Assembly (NCBI GenBank): GCA_020249145.1
Contig: JADCGF010000024.1
Coordinates: 1-64,000, forward strand
Reading direction: 5' to 3'
DNA: 64,000 nucleotides
DNA from: Roseomonas sp.
GTDB taxonomy: Bacteria > Pseudomonadota > Alphaproteobacteria > Acetobacterales > Acetobacteraceae
Positions 23,972 to 33,141 of this stretch are shown piece after piece. Under the pieces are notes generated by a model. It was not told the origin of the DNA. It saw only the letters and a program-made list of their open reading frames with translations, and did no database searches. Position 1 is the stretch's first letter; the number at the start of each line of letters is the position of its first letter. The position numbers and the translations under genes were made by a program.

Positions 23972-24769
23972 TCAGCGCGGTCCCTGGGCGCGGCCAGGGG
24001 TCCATACCGCGTCAGGCTTGGCCCAAAGCGCGGTATCGCGCAATTCCCGCGCCAGCCCCGCCGCCATGGCTTCGAAAATTGCCTTGCCCTTTTCCGCTGT
24101 GGCCGCGCGGGCATCGCCAAGCACACCGGTGACCGGTGCGCGCTCAGCAAAAGACCAGAAACGCATCAAGGCTTGGCTAGAGGCATCGAAATTGCCGGGC
24201 GACACGGAATTGGCAATCTGATCCATCCGCACCTGCCCGGGATCAAGATGCAGCCAAAGGCTGGTTTCGCCCTCGCAGGCGTGTTGGATGCCAGGTTGCG
24301 CCCTGAGGGCCGCTGCGATTTCCTTCGGTGCCACGCGGGTGATGGAGGTAGTCAGTACCGGCACGCCGAATTCATGCGCCATTTCGCGTGATGCAACGGC
24401 CAAAGGTTCAGCATTGCCGCCATGGGAATTGAACAGCATCAGCCGCGAAAACCCATCCGCGAGCAGGGAGCGCATGACGCAGCGCAGCACGCCGGCAAAG
24501 GTTGCGTAATCCAGGCTGATCGTGCCGCCGAAGGGGAAGTGATGTTCAGACAGGCCCATCCACATGGGCGGCAGCACCACCGCCGGCAAATCAGCGCATA
24601 ACTCAGCAGCGCGGATGGCCACCGAATGGCCGATGAAACTATCGGTCCAAACCGGCAAATGCGGCCCATGCTGTTCCAGCGCTGCAACGGGCAGGATCAC
24701 CACGGCATTGCGTTCAGCCAGCGCACGCAATTCCGGCGCTGTCATGCGTTCGAAGCGCGTTTCGGTCAT
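23972..24769 (-). CDS. Creatininase family protein
   Basis: This 265-residue protein belongs to the creatininase/creatinine amidohydrolase family of metal-dependent cyclic amide hydrolases. Visible motifs are VAALEQHGPHLP near residue 30, MGLSEHHFPFGGT, NSHGGN and HACEGETSLW, which carry metal ligands and the catalytic histidine and glutamate. The family includes creatininase, mycofactocin and riboflavin-pathway enzymes, so creatinine is not assured. The ATG at 24769 lies four bases beyond the upstream stop and is preferred. It sits between the peroxidase-like gene and the hydratase. Confidence 0.82.
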   Translation of the reverse strand: MTETRFERMTAPELRALAERNAVVILPVAALEQHGPHLPVWTDSFIGHSVAIRAAELCADLPAVVLPPMWMGLSEHHFPFGGTISLDYATFAGVLRCVMRSLLADGFSRLMLFNSHGGNAEPLAVASREMAHEFGVPVLTTSITRVAPKEIAAALRAQPGIQHACEGETSLWLHLDPGQVRMDQIANSVSPGNFDASSQALMRFWSFAERAPVTGVLGDARAATAEKGKAIFEAMAAGLARELRDTALWAKPDAVWTPGRAQGPR

Positions 24770-24773
24770 AGGT

Positions 24774-25346
24774 TCAGCCCCTGCCCATGGCGTAGAATTC
24801 GTCATTCGGGCGCAGATTGGTCACATTGGCCAAGCGGTTCGACATGCCGAAAAAGGCCGCGATGGCGGCAATGTCCCAGATGGCTTCATCATCGAAGCCG
24901 GCTTCGCGCAGCACTTCGTGATCCGCATCATTCACCTCATTCGCGCGATCAGTCACTTTCAGCGCGAATTCCAGCATAGCTTTTTGCTTGGGCGAGAGAT
25001 CGGCCTTCCGCCAATTGGCTGCGATCTGGTCCGCGATCAGCGCATTCTTGGCGCGGATACGCAGAATGGCACCATGCGCCACCACGCAATATTGGCATTG
25101 ATTGCGCGATGAAACGGCCACCACAATCATTTCGCGTTCCGCCTTGGAAAGCCCTTCGGCCTTGTCCATCAGCGTATCGTGATATGCCATGAAGGCGCGA
25201 AATTCCGCAGGGCGATGCGCCAGCATCAGAAAGACATTTGGCACAAAACCGGATTTTTCCTGAACATTCAGGATACGCGCGCGAATATCTTCCGGCAGGG
25301 CGGCGATATCGGGGATTGGGGTGCGGGCGATGGGGGGCTTGGTCAT
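24774..25346 (-). CDS. Peroxidase-related protein (AhpD/CMD fold)
   Basis: This 190-residue protein has the AhpD-like carboxymuconolactone decarboxylase fold with the redox pair CQYC followed by VVAHG (about residues 84-92), the motif of the uncharacterised peroxidase-related family. Such proteins use the cysteine pair to reduce peroxides or bind carbon radicals. AFMAYHDTLMDKAEGLSKAE precedes the active site. It is the first gene of the unit with the creatininase-family and hydratase genes. A spaced palindrome lies just upstream. Confidence 0.82.
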   Translation of the reverse strand: MTKPPIARTPIPDIAALPEDIRARILNVQEKSGFVPNVFLMLAHRPAEFRAFMAYHDTLMDKAEGLSKAEREMIVVAVSSRNQCQYCVVAHGAILRIRAKNALIADQIAANWRKADLSPKQKAMLEFALKVTDRANEVNDADHEVLREAGFDDEAIWDIAAIAAFFGMSNRLANVTNLRPNDEFYAMGRG

Positions 25347-25365
25347 GTCTGGCCTGTCCTGGTGT

Positions 25366-25393
25366 GGCGTGATTTACATCAGCAGATCACGCC
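25366..25393. promoter_or_regulatory. Spaced palindrome upstream of the peroxidase-like operon
   Basis: GGCGTGAT and its exact complement ATCACGCC are separated by 12 bases, 20-47 bases before the peroxidase-like start. The spacing (centres 20 bases apart, two helical turns) suits a dimeric repressor. It could also be a hairpin after lepA, but no T-run follows. No regulator gene is adjacent. Confidence 0.35.
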
Positions 25394-25454
25394 CTTCCTG
25401 GTTTTGGAAGCCTTACCAGTAGCCAGCCCAGCAGCTTCGCGGACTGATCGCCCC

Positions 25455-27260
25455 TCAGCCATCCATCTTCAACGCGGCAATGAAGGCGCTTTGCGGGATT
25501 TCCACCTTGCCGAATTGCCGCATGCGCTTCTTGCCTTCCTTCTGCTTTTCCAAAAGCTTGCGCTTGCGGGATATGTCGCCGCCATAGCACTTTGCCGTCA
25601 CATCCTTGGAAAGCGCCGAAATCGTCTCACGCGCAATCACGCGCCCGCCAATCGCCGCCTGAATGGGGATTTTGAACAATTGGCGCGGGATCAGATCCTT
25701 CAGCTTTTCGCAAATCTGCCGCCCGCGCCGTTCCGCCTGGCTGCGATGCGCCATGAAGGACAGCGCATCCACCGGTTCGTTATTCACCAGGATCGAAATC
25801 TTCACCAGATCGCCTTCGTCATAGCCATCCATCTGGTAATCGAAGGAAGCATAACCGCGGGAGACTGACTTCAGGCGATCATAGAAATCGAACACCACCT
25901 CATTCAACGGTATGCGATAGACCAGCATGGCACGGGAACCCACATAGGTCAGTTCCACCTGCTGCCCACGCCGTTCATTACAAAGGGCCAGCACCGCGCC
26001 CAGGTAATCATCGGGCAACATGATGGTGGCCTTGATCCAGGGTTCTTCGATGTGATCCAGCACGCTGCCATCAGGCATATCGGCGGGATTGTGCAATTCA
26101 AACATCTCGCCATTCGTCTTGTGGACCTTGTAAACTACCGAAGGCGCGGTCGCGATCAGGTCCAGATCAAATTCACGCGATAGCCTTTCCTGCACAATTT
26201 CCAGATGCAAAAGCCCCAGAAAGCCACAGCGAAAACCAAAGCCAAGTGCCGCGCTGGTTTCCGGTTCATAATGGAAGGATGCGTCGTTCAGGCGGAGCTT
26301 GCCCAAGGATTCACGCAGCTTTTCGAAATCATCGGCATCAACGGGGTACAAGCCGCACCACACCACAGGGATGGAAGGCTTGAAGCCCGGCAAGGGCGCC
26401 GTGGCCGGGTTGCGATCATCCGTGATGGTATCGCCAACATTGGTATCGGCCACGGTTTTGATGGCGGCTGTCAGATAGCCCATCTCGCCCGGGCCAAGGC
26501 TTTCCACCGGCACCAGTTTCGGGTTGAAGACGCCCACTTGTTCAATGGTATGCACCGAACCGGATGACATCATGCGAATGCGCTGGCCCTTGCGCAAATG
26601 CCCATCCTTCACGCGCACCAGAATGATCACGCCAAGATAGGCATCATACCAGCTATCCACCAGCAACGCCTTGGTGGTGGCCGCGGCATCGCCCTTGGGC
26701 GGTGGCAGGCGCTCCACAATGGCTTCCAGCACGCCTTCAATATTCAGCCCCGTCTTGGCGCTGATCATCACGGCGTCTGATGCATCAAGCCCGATCACAT
26801 CTTCGATCTGCTGCTTCACGCGATCGGGTTCCGCCGCCGGCAGGTCAATCTTGTTCAGCACGGGCACAATTTCATGCCCCGCATCAATCGCCTGATAGAC
26901 ATTGGCCAGCGTCTGCGCCTCCACGCCCTGGGACGCATCCACGACCAGCAAAGAACCCTCACAAGCGGCGAGCGACCGGCTGACTTCATAGGCGAAGTCC
27001 ACGTGGCCGGGCGTGTCCATCAAGTTCAGCACATAGGTTTTGCCATCCTTGGCGGGGTAGCTAAGCCGCACGGTCTGTGCCTTGATGGTGATGCCGCGCT
27101 CCCGCTCCAGCTCCATGTTATCCAGGACCTGTTCCTTCATTTCGCGCGCGGTAAGCGCGCCGGTCTGCTGGATCAGCCGGTCGGCAAGCGTGGATTTCCC
27201 GTGATCAATATGGGCGATGATCGAGAAATTGCGGATCAGCGAAAGCGGCGTGTCAGTCAT
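25455..27260 (-). CDS. lepA: Elongation factor 4 (LepA), translational GTPase
   Basis: This 601-residue GTPase binds ribosomes and remobilises stalled or mis-translocated complexes. Domain I has [17 protein letters not shown] near residue 14, [14 protein letters not shown] near 82 and [15 protein letters not shown] near 137. The C-terminal domain ends [20 protein letters not shown], characteristic of LepA. The length is normal. It is a single housekeeping gene, with 107 bases to the peroxidase-like gene downstream and 87 bases to the MFS gene stop upstream. Confidence 0.97.
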   Translation of the reverse strand: MTDTPLSLIRNFSIIAHIDHGKSTLADRLIQQTGALTAREMKEQVLDNMELERERGITIKAQTVRLSYPAKDGKTYVLNLMDTPGHVDFAYEVSRSLAACEGSLLVVDASQGVEAQTLANVYQAIDAGHEIVPVLNKIDLPAAEPDRVKQQIEDVIGLDASDAVMISAKTGLNIEGVLEAIVERLPPPKGDAAATTKALLVDSWYDAYLGVIILVRVKDGHLRKGQRIRMMSSGSVHTIEQVGVFNPKLVPVESLGPGEMGYLTAAIKTVADTNVGDTITDDRNPATAPLPGFKPSIPVVWCGLYPVDADDFEKLRESLGKLRLNDASFHYEPETSAALGFGFRCGFLGLLHLEIVQERLSREFDLDLIATAPSVVYKVHKTNGEMFELHNPADMPDGSVLDHIEEPWIKATIMLPDDYLGAVLALCNERRGQQVELTYVGSRAMLVYRIPLNEVVFDFYDRLKSVSRGYASFDYQMDGYDEGDLVKISILVNNEPVDALSFMAHRSQAERRGRQICEKLKDLIPRQLFKIPIQAAIGGRVIARETISALSKDVTAKCYGGDISRKRKLLEKQKEGKKRMRQFGKVEIPQSAFIAALKMDG

Positions 27261-27347
27261 GATGGTCCCGGGGGTGCGGGCGCGGAGTAGCGCCTTGCAT
27301 TTCTAGGGCGGAGATAAGGCAGCAGGGCCGGAAGTCAAACGCCCATC

Positions 27348-28523
27348 TTAGCGCGGGCGGGGTAGCAAGGGGGCTAACCGCCACATTGCCACAGCGCCCA
27401 GCAGCGGCCCGATGCCAAGAAGCGCAAAACCCGCCGACATGCCAAGCATTTCCATGGCCCGGGGCAAGGCCCAGATCGTCCCCGCCGTCAGCAAAAAGCC
27501 AAGCGCGGTCTGCACCGTCAGCATGGTGCCGACGTAATCCGGCGGCGAAAGGCTGACGATGCAGGCCGAAAACTGCGCGGAATCGGCCACCACCGTCAGC
27601 CCCCAGATAAAAGCAATTGCCAGCGCCAGCAGCGGCCAGGTGCTGGCCGGGCCGATCAGCAGCGCACAGGAACCCGAAGCCAGCATGCAGGCACCAGCAA
27701 CCTTGGCGCGATTCCACCTATCCGCCGCCAGCCCCGCCAGGATGCAGCCCAAAGCCCCGGCGGCGACCACGGCAAAAACCCAGGGACCAATGGCAGGGCT
27801 TTCCAGCACCGCGGCCAGGAAAACCCCAATCCAGGCCCACATGGCATAAAGTTCCCACATATGGCCAAGGTATCCCAGATTGGCCAAGCGCAGCCCCTTA
27901 TTGCGCCAGGCTTCCAGCATCTGAGCCGGGCGAAAGGGTGGCCGCGCGCCCAGCAAAGGCCCCGGCTGAAAGCCCAGAATCAGCACCCCCCCAAGCCCCG
28001 CCAGCACCCCTGCCCCGGCATAGGCCGCGCGCCAATCAAAAGCCCCAACCAGGGATGGCAGCGCATGGGGCAGCGCAGAACCCAGCGTCACCGCGCCAAC
28101 CACAAGGCCGATCAGCAGCCCCAAATCCCCCCTGGCCCAGGAGGCAGCGAGCTTCATGCCCACCGGATAAACCCCCGCCATGGCCGCGCCTGCAACAAAA
28201 CGCAGCAGCAATGCCATCCCTCCCGCCGGCGCCACCAGGGTTTGCGCGAGGGTCGCCACCGCCGCCAGCATTGCGCAGCCAAGGAATAGCCGCCGCGCCG
28301 GCCACCGATCCGCCAGCGAGAAAACCGCACTCACCAAGGTACCAAAGACAAAGCCCAATTGGACAGAAGCGGTCAGCCAGGCGGCGCGGCTTGGCGCAAT
28401 CAACCCTTCAGCGAGCAGCGCCGGCACCGCAGCGGTGCCAGCGAACCAGACGGAAAGCGTCAGCACAATCGCGCCCACCAACAGCGCCATATTGCGGCGC
28501 TTACTGTCGGCTGCGGTGATCAT
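27348..28523 (-). CDS. MFS transporter
   Basis: This 391-residue inner-membrane protein has about twelve hydrophobic segments in two halves, as in the major facilitator superfamily. The loop after the second helix reads LADRWPARRLFLGC, a weak form of the family signature. Substrate is unknown, and the hydrophobic profile resembles small sugar-acid or cyanate-type carriers. The ATG at 28523 (MITAADSKRRN) is preferred; an upstream frame adds 31 polar residues that do not fit. It is divergent from the Liv-type ABC operon over 120 bases. Confidence 0.78.
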   Translation of the reverse strand: MITAADSKRRNMALLVGAIVLTLSVWFAGTAAVPALLAEGLIAPSRAAWLTASVQLGFVFGTLVSAVFSLADRWPARRLFLGCAMLAAVATLAQTLVAPAGGMALLLRFVAGAAMAGVYPVGMKLAASWARGDLGLLIGLVVGAVTLGSALPHALPSLVGAFDWRAAYAGAGVLAGLGGVLILGFQPGPLLGARPPFRPAQMLEAWRNKGLRLANLGYLGHMWELYAMWAWIGVFLAAVLESPAIGPWVFAVVAAGALGCILAGLAADRWNRAKVAGACMLASGSCALLIGPASTWPLLALAIAFIWGLTVVADSAQFSACIVSLSPPDYVGTMLTVQTALGFLLTAGTIWALPRAMEMLGMSAGFALLGIGPLLGAVAMWRLAPLLPRPR

Positions 28524-28643
28524 GCGCGGCCATCCCCCTCCGCGATCACACTGGCTTTGGAGGATTTCCGGCTCATCTTCCCTCTGGCCAATTGGCAAAG
28601 CCTGGGGCATGACCATTTTCGGCTCATAACAGGGGAGTCTTCA

Positions 28644-29855
28644 ATGTCTTATCTCAGCCTTTCCCGGCGCCAGGTGCTGCTGGCCGCCCCAGCGATGCTC
28701 GCGGCACCCGCCATTGCGCAGGCGCAGCCGCGCGCCGTCAAGCTTGGCATCATCCAGCCCGTGACCGGCGCACTGGCGCAGGATGGCGAATATGGCCGCC
28801 TGGGGGCAGAGCTTGCCATCGCCGATATCAATGCCGGCGGCGGCATCAGGGCGCTGGGCGGCGCGCCCATTGAAATGGTGTTTGGCGATGCGCGCTCCAC
28901 CCCCGATGGTGGCGTGGCCGAAGTTGAGAAAATGCAGGCGGAAGGCGTGCTGGCGATTGTGGGCGGCTTCGCGAGCCCGATCTGCCTTGCCGCTTCCCAG
29001 GCCGCATCGCGCTATGATCTGCCCTATATTGTGGATGTCGGCGTATCCGATCAGATCGTCTCTCGCGGCTTGACGAATACTTTCCGCTTCGGACCAGGCT
29101 TTGGCACGGTGACCGCGACGGCCTTGGATAATCTGGTCGCGATCAATGACGCTGCCGGCAAGCCTGCGCGCAGCGCCGTGATTGTGCATGAGGATGGGCT
29201 ATTCGGGTCCGGCATGGCGCGGCTGTTGAATGCCGAATTGCCCAAGCGCGGCTTTCAGGTGCTGGAGACGATCGCGCACCCGACGCCTTCGCGTGACATG
29301 TCCAATGTGGCGCTGCGTATTCGCGCACTCAATCCGGATCTGATTATCCCTTCATCCTATTACGCGGAATTCGTGTTGCTGTCGCAAACCTTGCAGCAGC
29401 GCCGCATTCGCCCGAAGGGGATTTACTGCATCCTGAATGGCGCGGCTTCCAATTTCCGCTTCGTGCGGGAATTCCCGGAAGCGGCCAATCTGGTGATGGA
29501 TTGCAACCATTGGGCCGATCCGCGCAAACCAAAGACCGCCGAATTGCGCCGGCGTGTGGAAGCGCAAAATCGCTTCTGGCTTTACAATGTGCCGCTGAAT
29601 TATTCCGCCGTGATGCTGTTTGCTGATGCGCTGCAACGCGCGGGCCGGGCGGATCGTGGTGCGCTGATCCAGGCGCTTGCGGCGACGGGAGCTGGCTTTG
29701 ACAGCCACATCATGCCCTATGGGCCGACGCAATTCGTCAATGGTCAGAACCAGGGCGGCAGGCCGGTGAATACGCAAGTGCAGAACGCCGATATCAAGGT
29801 GATCTTCCCGCGCGATTTTGCGGACGCCCAGCCGGTCTTCCCAGTCACCGGCTGA
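28644..29855 (+). CDS. ABC transporter substrate-binding protein, branched-chain amino acid/amide type
   Basis: This 403-residue periplasmic protein is a Liv/amide-type receptor. The N-terminus has a Tat-like motif (SLSRRQVLLAAPAMLAAPAIAQAQ), with cleavage probably after AQA. The mature part follows VKLGIIQPVTGALAQDGEYG and IADINAGGGI, and FGDARSTPDGGVAEVEKM is typical. AGGGGAG precedes the ATG. It is the first gene of a nine-gene operon with hydantoinase and molybdenum-enzyme genes, so the ligand is probably not a simple branched-chain amino acid. A cyclic amide or related compound is inferred. Confidence 0.9.
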   Translation: MSYLSLSRRQVLLAAPAMLAAPAIAQAQPRAVKLGIIQPVTGALAQDGEYGRLGAELAIADINAGGGIRALGGAPIEMVFGDARSTPDGGVAEVEKMQAEGVLAIVGGFASPICLAASQAASRYDLPYIVDVGVSDQIVSRGLTNTFRFGPGFGTVTATALDNLVAINDAAGKPARSAVIVHEDGLFGSGMARLLNAELPKRGFQVLETIAHPTPSRDMSNVALRIRALNPDLIIPSSYYAEFVLLSQTLQQRRIRPKGIYCILNGAASNFRFVREFPEAANLVMDCNHWADPRKPKTAELRRRVEAQNRFWLYNVPLNYSAVMLFADALQRAGRADRGALIQALAATGAGFDSHIMPYGPTQFVNGQNQGGRPVNTQVQNADIKVIFPRDFADAQPVFPVTG

Positions 29856-29856
29856 T

Positions 29857-30732
29857 ATGGGCTACCCGCCCGAAATTCTGCTGGAGGCTGTGGCAAACGG
29901 CCTTCTGATGGGGGCCGTTTATGGGCTGGTGGCGCTTGGCCTCACGCTGGTTTACGGCGTGCTGCACATCATCAACTTCGCCCATGGCGCGCTGCTGACG
30001 CTTGCCATGTATGCGGCATTCGTCGCGCATGGCGCCTTTGGGCTTGACCCTTACGCGGCCATGGTGCCGCTGGCGGGGTTTTTCTTTGTGCTCGGCTATC
30101 TGGTGCAACGCTTGGTGATCAGCCCCGCAAGCCGTGGTGATGATTCTAATATGCTGCTGGTGACACTCGGCCTTTCGATCATCATCGAAAACGCCATGCT
30201 GGCGATTTTCCGTTCCGATACTATGACAATCCGCCTGCCCTATGCCATGTCCATGGTGGAACTTGGCGATGTGCTGCTTTCTCTCCCGCGGCTGATCGGC
30301 TTTGGCGCGACATTGCTGGTGGCGGTGCTGCTGTATGTGCTGATGACACGTACAGATACGGGCCGCGCCATTCGCGCGGTGGCCAAGGAACGCACAGGCG
30401 CTGCCTTGGTTGGCATTGATGTTGCGCATATCTATGCGGTGACGTTTGGCATCGGCACGGCCTGTCTAGCCATTGCGGCCTGTCTTTTGCTGCCGTCCTT
30501 CTATGTCTCGCCCCGTGTCGGCAATGCCTTTGTGCTGGTGGCTTTCACGATCGTGGTTCTTGGCGGCATGGGCAGCGTGACGGGGGCGCTGCTGGGGGGG
30601 CTGTTCATCGGCGTGGTGGAAAGCCTGAGCGGGCTTTATTTCGGCGATAGCCTTGGCCAGATCGGGATTTTCCTGATTTTCATTCTGGTGCTGCTGCTGC
30701 GCCCAACCGGACTGTTCGGGGCGCGCGCATGA
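29857..30732 (+). CDS. livH: ABC transporter permease, LivH type
   Basis: This 291-residue inner-membrane permease is the first of two in a Liv-type importer. It has about eight helices, VLHIINFAHGALLTLAMY near residue 30, and the ABC-contact loop RAIRAVAKERTGAALVGID near 180. The ATG at 29857 follows the receptor stop by one base. It heterodimerises with the LivM-like protein that follows. Confidence 0.92.
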   Translation: MGYPPEILLEAVANGLLMGAVYGLVALGLTLVYGVLHIINFAHGALLTLAMYAAFVAHGAFGLDPYAAMVPLAGFFFVLGYLVQRLVISPASRGDDSNMLLVTLGLSIIIENAMLAIFRSDTMTIRLPYAMSMVELGDVLLSLPRLIGFGATLLVAVLLYVLMTRTDTGRAIRAVAKERTGAALVGIDVAHIYAVTFGIGTACLAIAACLLLPSFYVSPRVGNAFVLVAFTIVVLGGMGSVTGALLGGLFIGVVESLSGLYFGDSLGQIGIFLIFILVLLLRPTGLFGARA

Positions 30733-31688
30733 CGGCCCGCGAAACCCTGCCCATATTGGGCTTTCTGGTGGCTGCTGTGCTGATTTCGCTATTCGTCACC
30801 AGCAATGTCGTACTGAACTTTCTGGTCTTTACGCTGATCCTGGCGATTGCAGCGCAGGGGTGGAATCTGCTGGGCGGTTATGGCGGGCAGTATTCCTTCG
30901 GGCATGCGGCGTTTTTCGGCATGGGCGCTTATGTCAGTGCCATTCTGCAACAGCGCTTTGGCGTGAATGCCTATCCGGCGGTGGCTTTCGGCATCGCCGC
31001 CGCTGCGCTGCTTGGTTATGCGATTGGCGCCATGGTGTTTCGCGCCGGGCTGCGGGGTTCCTATTTCGCGCTGGTCACGCTGGCTTTCGCGGAAGTACTG
31101 CGCATCATGGCCAATGCGACCGAGATCACGGGCGGTGCGGCGGGTTTGCTCATCAGCCTCAATCTCGGCGCCGGCAATCTGCAATTCGCCAATCGGTCGA
31201 GCTTTTTGATCCTGGGCGCGGTGCTACTGGCGCTCGCCATGCTGATCACACTGGCATTGGAGAAAAGCCGCACTGGCGCGCAGCTTGTGGCGGTGCGCGA
31301 AAATGAAGCGGCGGCGGCGGCGCTTGGCGTGGATATCCTGGCGGTGAAGCTGCGTGCCATCAGCCTATCGGCTGCACTCACCGGCGCGGCAGGTGCGCTT
31401 TACGCGCAGTATTTCCTCTATATTGACAGCAACCTTGCCTTCGGTACCTGGATTTCCGTGGAAGCGCTGCTAGCGCCCATCATTGGCGGTGCTGGCACAG
31501 TCTTCGGTCCGCTAATCGGTGCGCTAATCCTGCAGGGCCTAAGCGAGGGCACCAAAATGCTGATCGGCAGAATCCCCGGCCTTGATCTGATCATTTTCGG
31601 TGTGCTGCTGATTTTGGTGGTGCGCTTTCCCTTGCATCGCATTCCAGGGCTGCTCGCGGCGCGTTGGCGCGGCAAGGAGGCGCCATGA
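30729..31688 (+). CDS. livM: ABC transporter permease, LivM type
   Basis: This 319-residue permease is the second membrane subunit. It contains GGYGGQYSFGHAAFFGMGAY near residue 48, GLRGSYFALVTLAFAEV and LVAVRENEAAAAALGVD, the conserved loop that contacts the ATPases. Its start overlaps livH (ATGA) and its stop overlaps livG, so the importer genes are translationally coupled. Confidence 0.93.
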   Translation: MTARETLPILGFLVAAVLISLFVTSNVVLNFLVFTLILAIAAQGWNLLGGYGGQYSFGHAAFFGMGAYVSAILQQRFGVNAYPAVAFGIAAAALLGYAIGAMVFRAGLRGSYFALVTLAFAEVLRIMANATEITGGAAGLLISLNLGAGNLQFANRSSFLILGAVLLALAMLITLALEKSRTGAQLVAVRENEAAAAALGVDILAVKLRAISLSAALTGAAGALYAQYFLYIDSNLAFGTWISVEALLAPIIGGAGTVFGPLIGALILQGLSEGTKMLIGRIPGLDLIIFGVLLILVVRFPLHRIPGLLAARWRGKEAP

Positions 31689-32446
31689 CAGGCCAAGGGC
31701 GAGACCCCGCTTTCCTCGCAGTGCGCGACCTGACCAAGCGCTTTGGCGGGCTGACCGCAGTGTCTGACGCGACTTTTGATGTGCGGGAAGGCTCGATCAC
31801 CGGGCTGATTGGCCCGAATGGTGCCGGTAAGACCACGCTTTTCGCGATGATCGCAGGCTTTGAACAGCCCAGCGCTGGCTTGGTGTTATTGGATGGTGAG
31901 GAGATCACCGGGCGCAAGCCGCATGATCTGGCAAAGCTTGGCCTGGCGCGCACCTTCCAGATTGTGCAGCCCTTTGCTGGGCTTTCGGTGCGCGAAAACA
32001 TCGCTGTCGGCGCCTTTTTGCGCTTGCCGAAGCGCCGCGATGCTTTGGCGCTGGCAGAAGAAGTGGGGCAGCGCCTCGGCCTTGGCCCGCAATTGGACAA
32101 ACCCGCAGCGGCGCTGACGGTTGCCGGACGCAAACGGCTTGAAGTGGCGCGGGCCCTTGCGACCCGCCCGCGCATATTGCTGCTGGATGAGGTTTTGGCG
32201 GGGTTGAATCCCTCTGAGCTTCGCGACTTCCTACCGGTGCTTCAGGATATTCGCGCCGGCGGTGTCACCATTCTGATGATTGAACATGTGATGCAGGCGG
32301 TAATGAGCCTTTGCGAATATGTGCATGTGATCTCTGGCGGGCGCATCATCGCCTCGGGCGAGGCGGCTGAGGTGGTGGGCAATCCCGCAGTGATTGAAGC
32401 CTATCTGGGCCATGGGGCTGCGCAAAGGTTGGCCGCCCATGCTTGA
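31685..32446 (+). CDS. livG: ABC transporter ATP-binding protein, LivG type
   Basis: This 253-residue ATPase powers uptake. Walker A GPNGAGKTT is near residue 42, the Q-loop follows, an LSGG-like signature is replaced by ALTVAGRKRLEVARALATRP, and Walker B reads ILLLDEVLAGLNP. The degenerate signature (LTVAGRKR instead of LSxGxQR) is common in LivG. GGAGG precedes the ATG at 31685. It pairs with the LivF-like subunit. Confidence 0.92.
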   Translation: MTGQGRDPAFLAVRDLTKRFGGLTAVSDATFDVREGSITGLIGPNGAGKTTLFAMIAGFEQPSAGLVLLDGEEITGRKPHDLAKLGLARTFQIVQPFAGLSVRENIAVGAFLRLPKRRDALALAEEVGQRLGLGPQLDKPAAALTVAGRKRLEVARALATRPRILLLDEVLAGLNPSELRDFLPVLQDIRAGGVTILMIEHVMQAVMSLCEYVHVISGGRIIASGEAAEVVGNPAVIEAYLGHGAAQRLAAHA

Positions 32447-33140
32447 AATCAAATCGCTTGAAGCGGGCTATGGCGAAACCCTGATTCTGCGCGGCATTGA
32501 TCTGACCGTGCCGGAGGGTGCTTTGGTCGCGGTGCTTGGCGCCAATGGCGCGGGCAAGACGACACTAAACATGACCATCAGCGGCGTGGTGCGCCCACGT
32601 GGTGGGGAAATCCGCTTCGCTGGGCAAAGCCTGGCCGCGCTTTCGCCGCCGGAAATCGTGGCGCTTGGCCTGATCCATGTGCCGGAAGGGCGCAAGATTT
32701 TCCCGAACCTGAATGTGCGCGAAGTGCTGGAACTTGGTTCCTATCGCCGCGCGCGGGCCAATCGTGCGCGCAATCTGGAACGCGTCTTTGGCATTTTTCC
32801 GCGTCTGGCGGAGCGAACCCGCCAGGCGGCCGGCACGCTTTCGGGCGGAGAGCAGCAAATGCTCGCCATCGGGCGCGGGCTGATGGCGGAACCGAGGCTG
32901 TTGATCCTGGATGAACCATCGCTCGGCCTTTCGCCCTTGCTGGTCGAAGAAATGTTCGCGCTGATCCGTCGCCTGCATGCGGATGGTCTGACCATCATGC
33001 TGGTGGAACAAAACGTCGCGCAAAGCTTGGAAGTCGCGGATCAGGCGTATGTGCTGGAAAATGGCGTGATTACGCTCGGCGGTGCGGCGCAAGATATCGC
33101 GGCTGACCCCGAATTGCGCCGCAGCTATCTTGGATTGTGA
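32439..33140 (+). CDS. livF: ABC transporter ATP-binding protein, LivF type
   Basis: This 233-residue ATPase is the partner of the LivG-like subunit. It has Walker A GANGAGKTT near residue 37, HVPEGRKIFPNLNVRE, the signature TLSGGEQQMLAIGRGL and Walker B LLILDEPSLGLSP, all canonical. The ATG at 32439 overlaps the livG stop by eight bases. It ends one base before the hydantoinase B start, so the importer and the enzymes form one transcript. Confidence 0.93.
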   Translation: MLEIKSLEAGYGETLILRGIDLTVPEGALVAVLGANGAGKTTLNMTISGVVRPRGGEIRFAGQSLAALSPPEIVALGLIHVPEGRKIFPNLNVREVLELGSYRRARANRARNLERVFGIFPRLAERTRQAAGTLSGGEQQMLAIGRGLMAEPRLLILDEPSLGLSPLLVEEMFALIRRLHADGLTIMLVEQNVAQSLEVADQAYVLENGVITLGGAAQDIAADPELRRSYLGL

Positions 33141-33141
33141 A

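Noticed and set aside
31685..32446. Possible loss of ATPase function in the LivG-like protein because LSGGQ is missing
   Set aside because: A degenerate signature is common in LivG proteins, and Walker A and B are intact.
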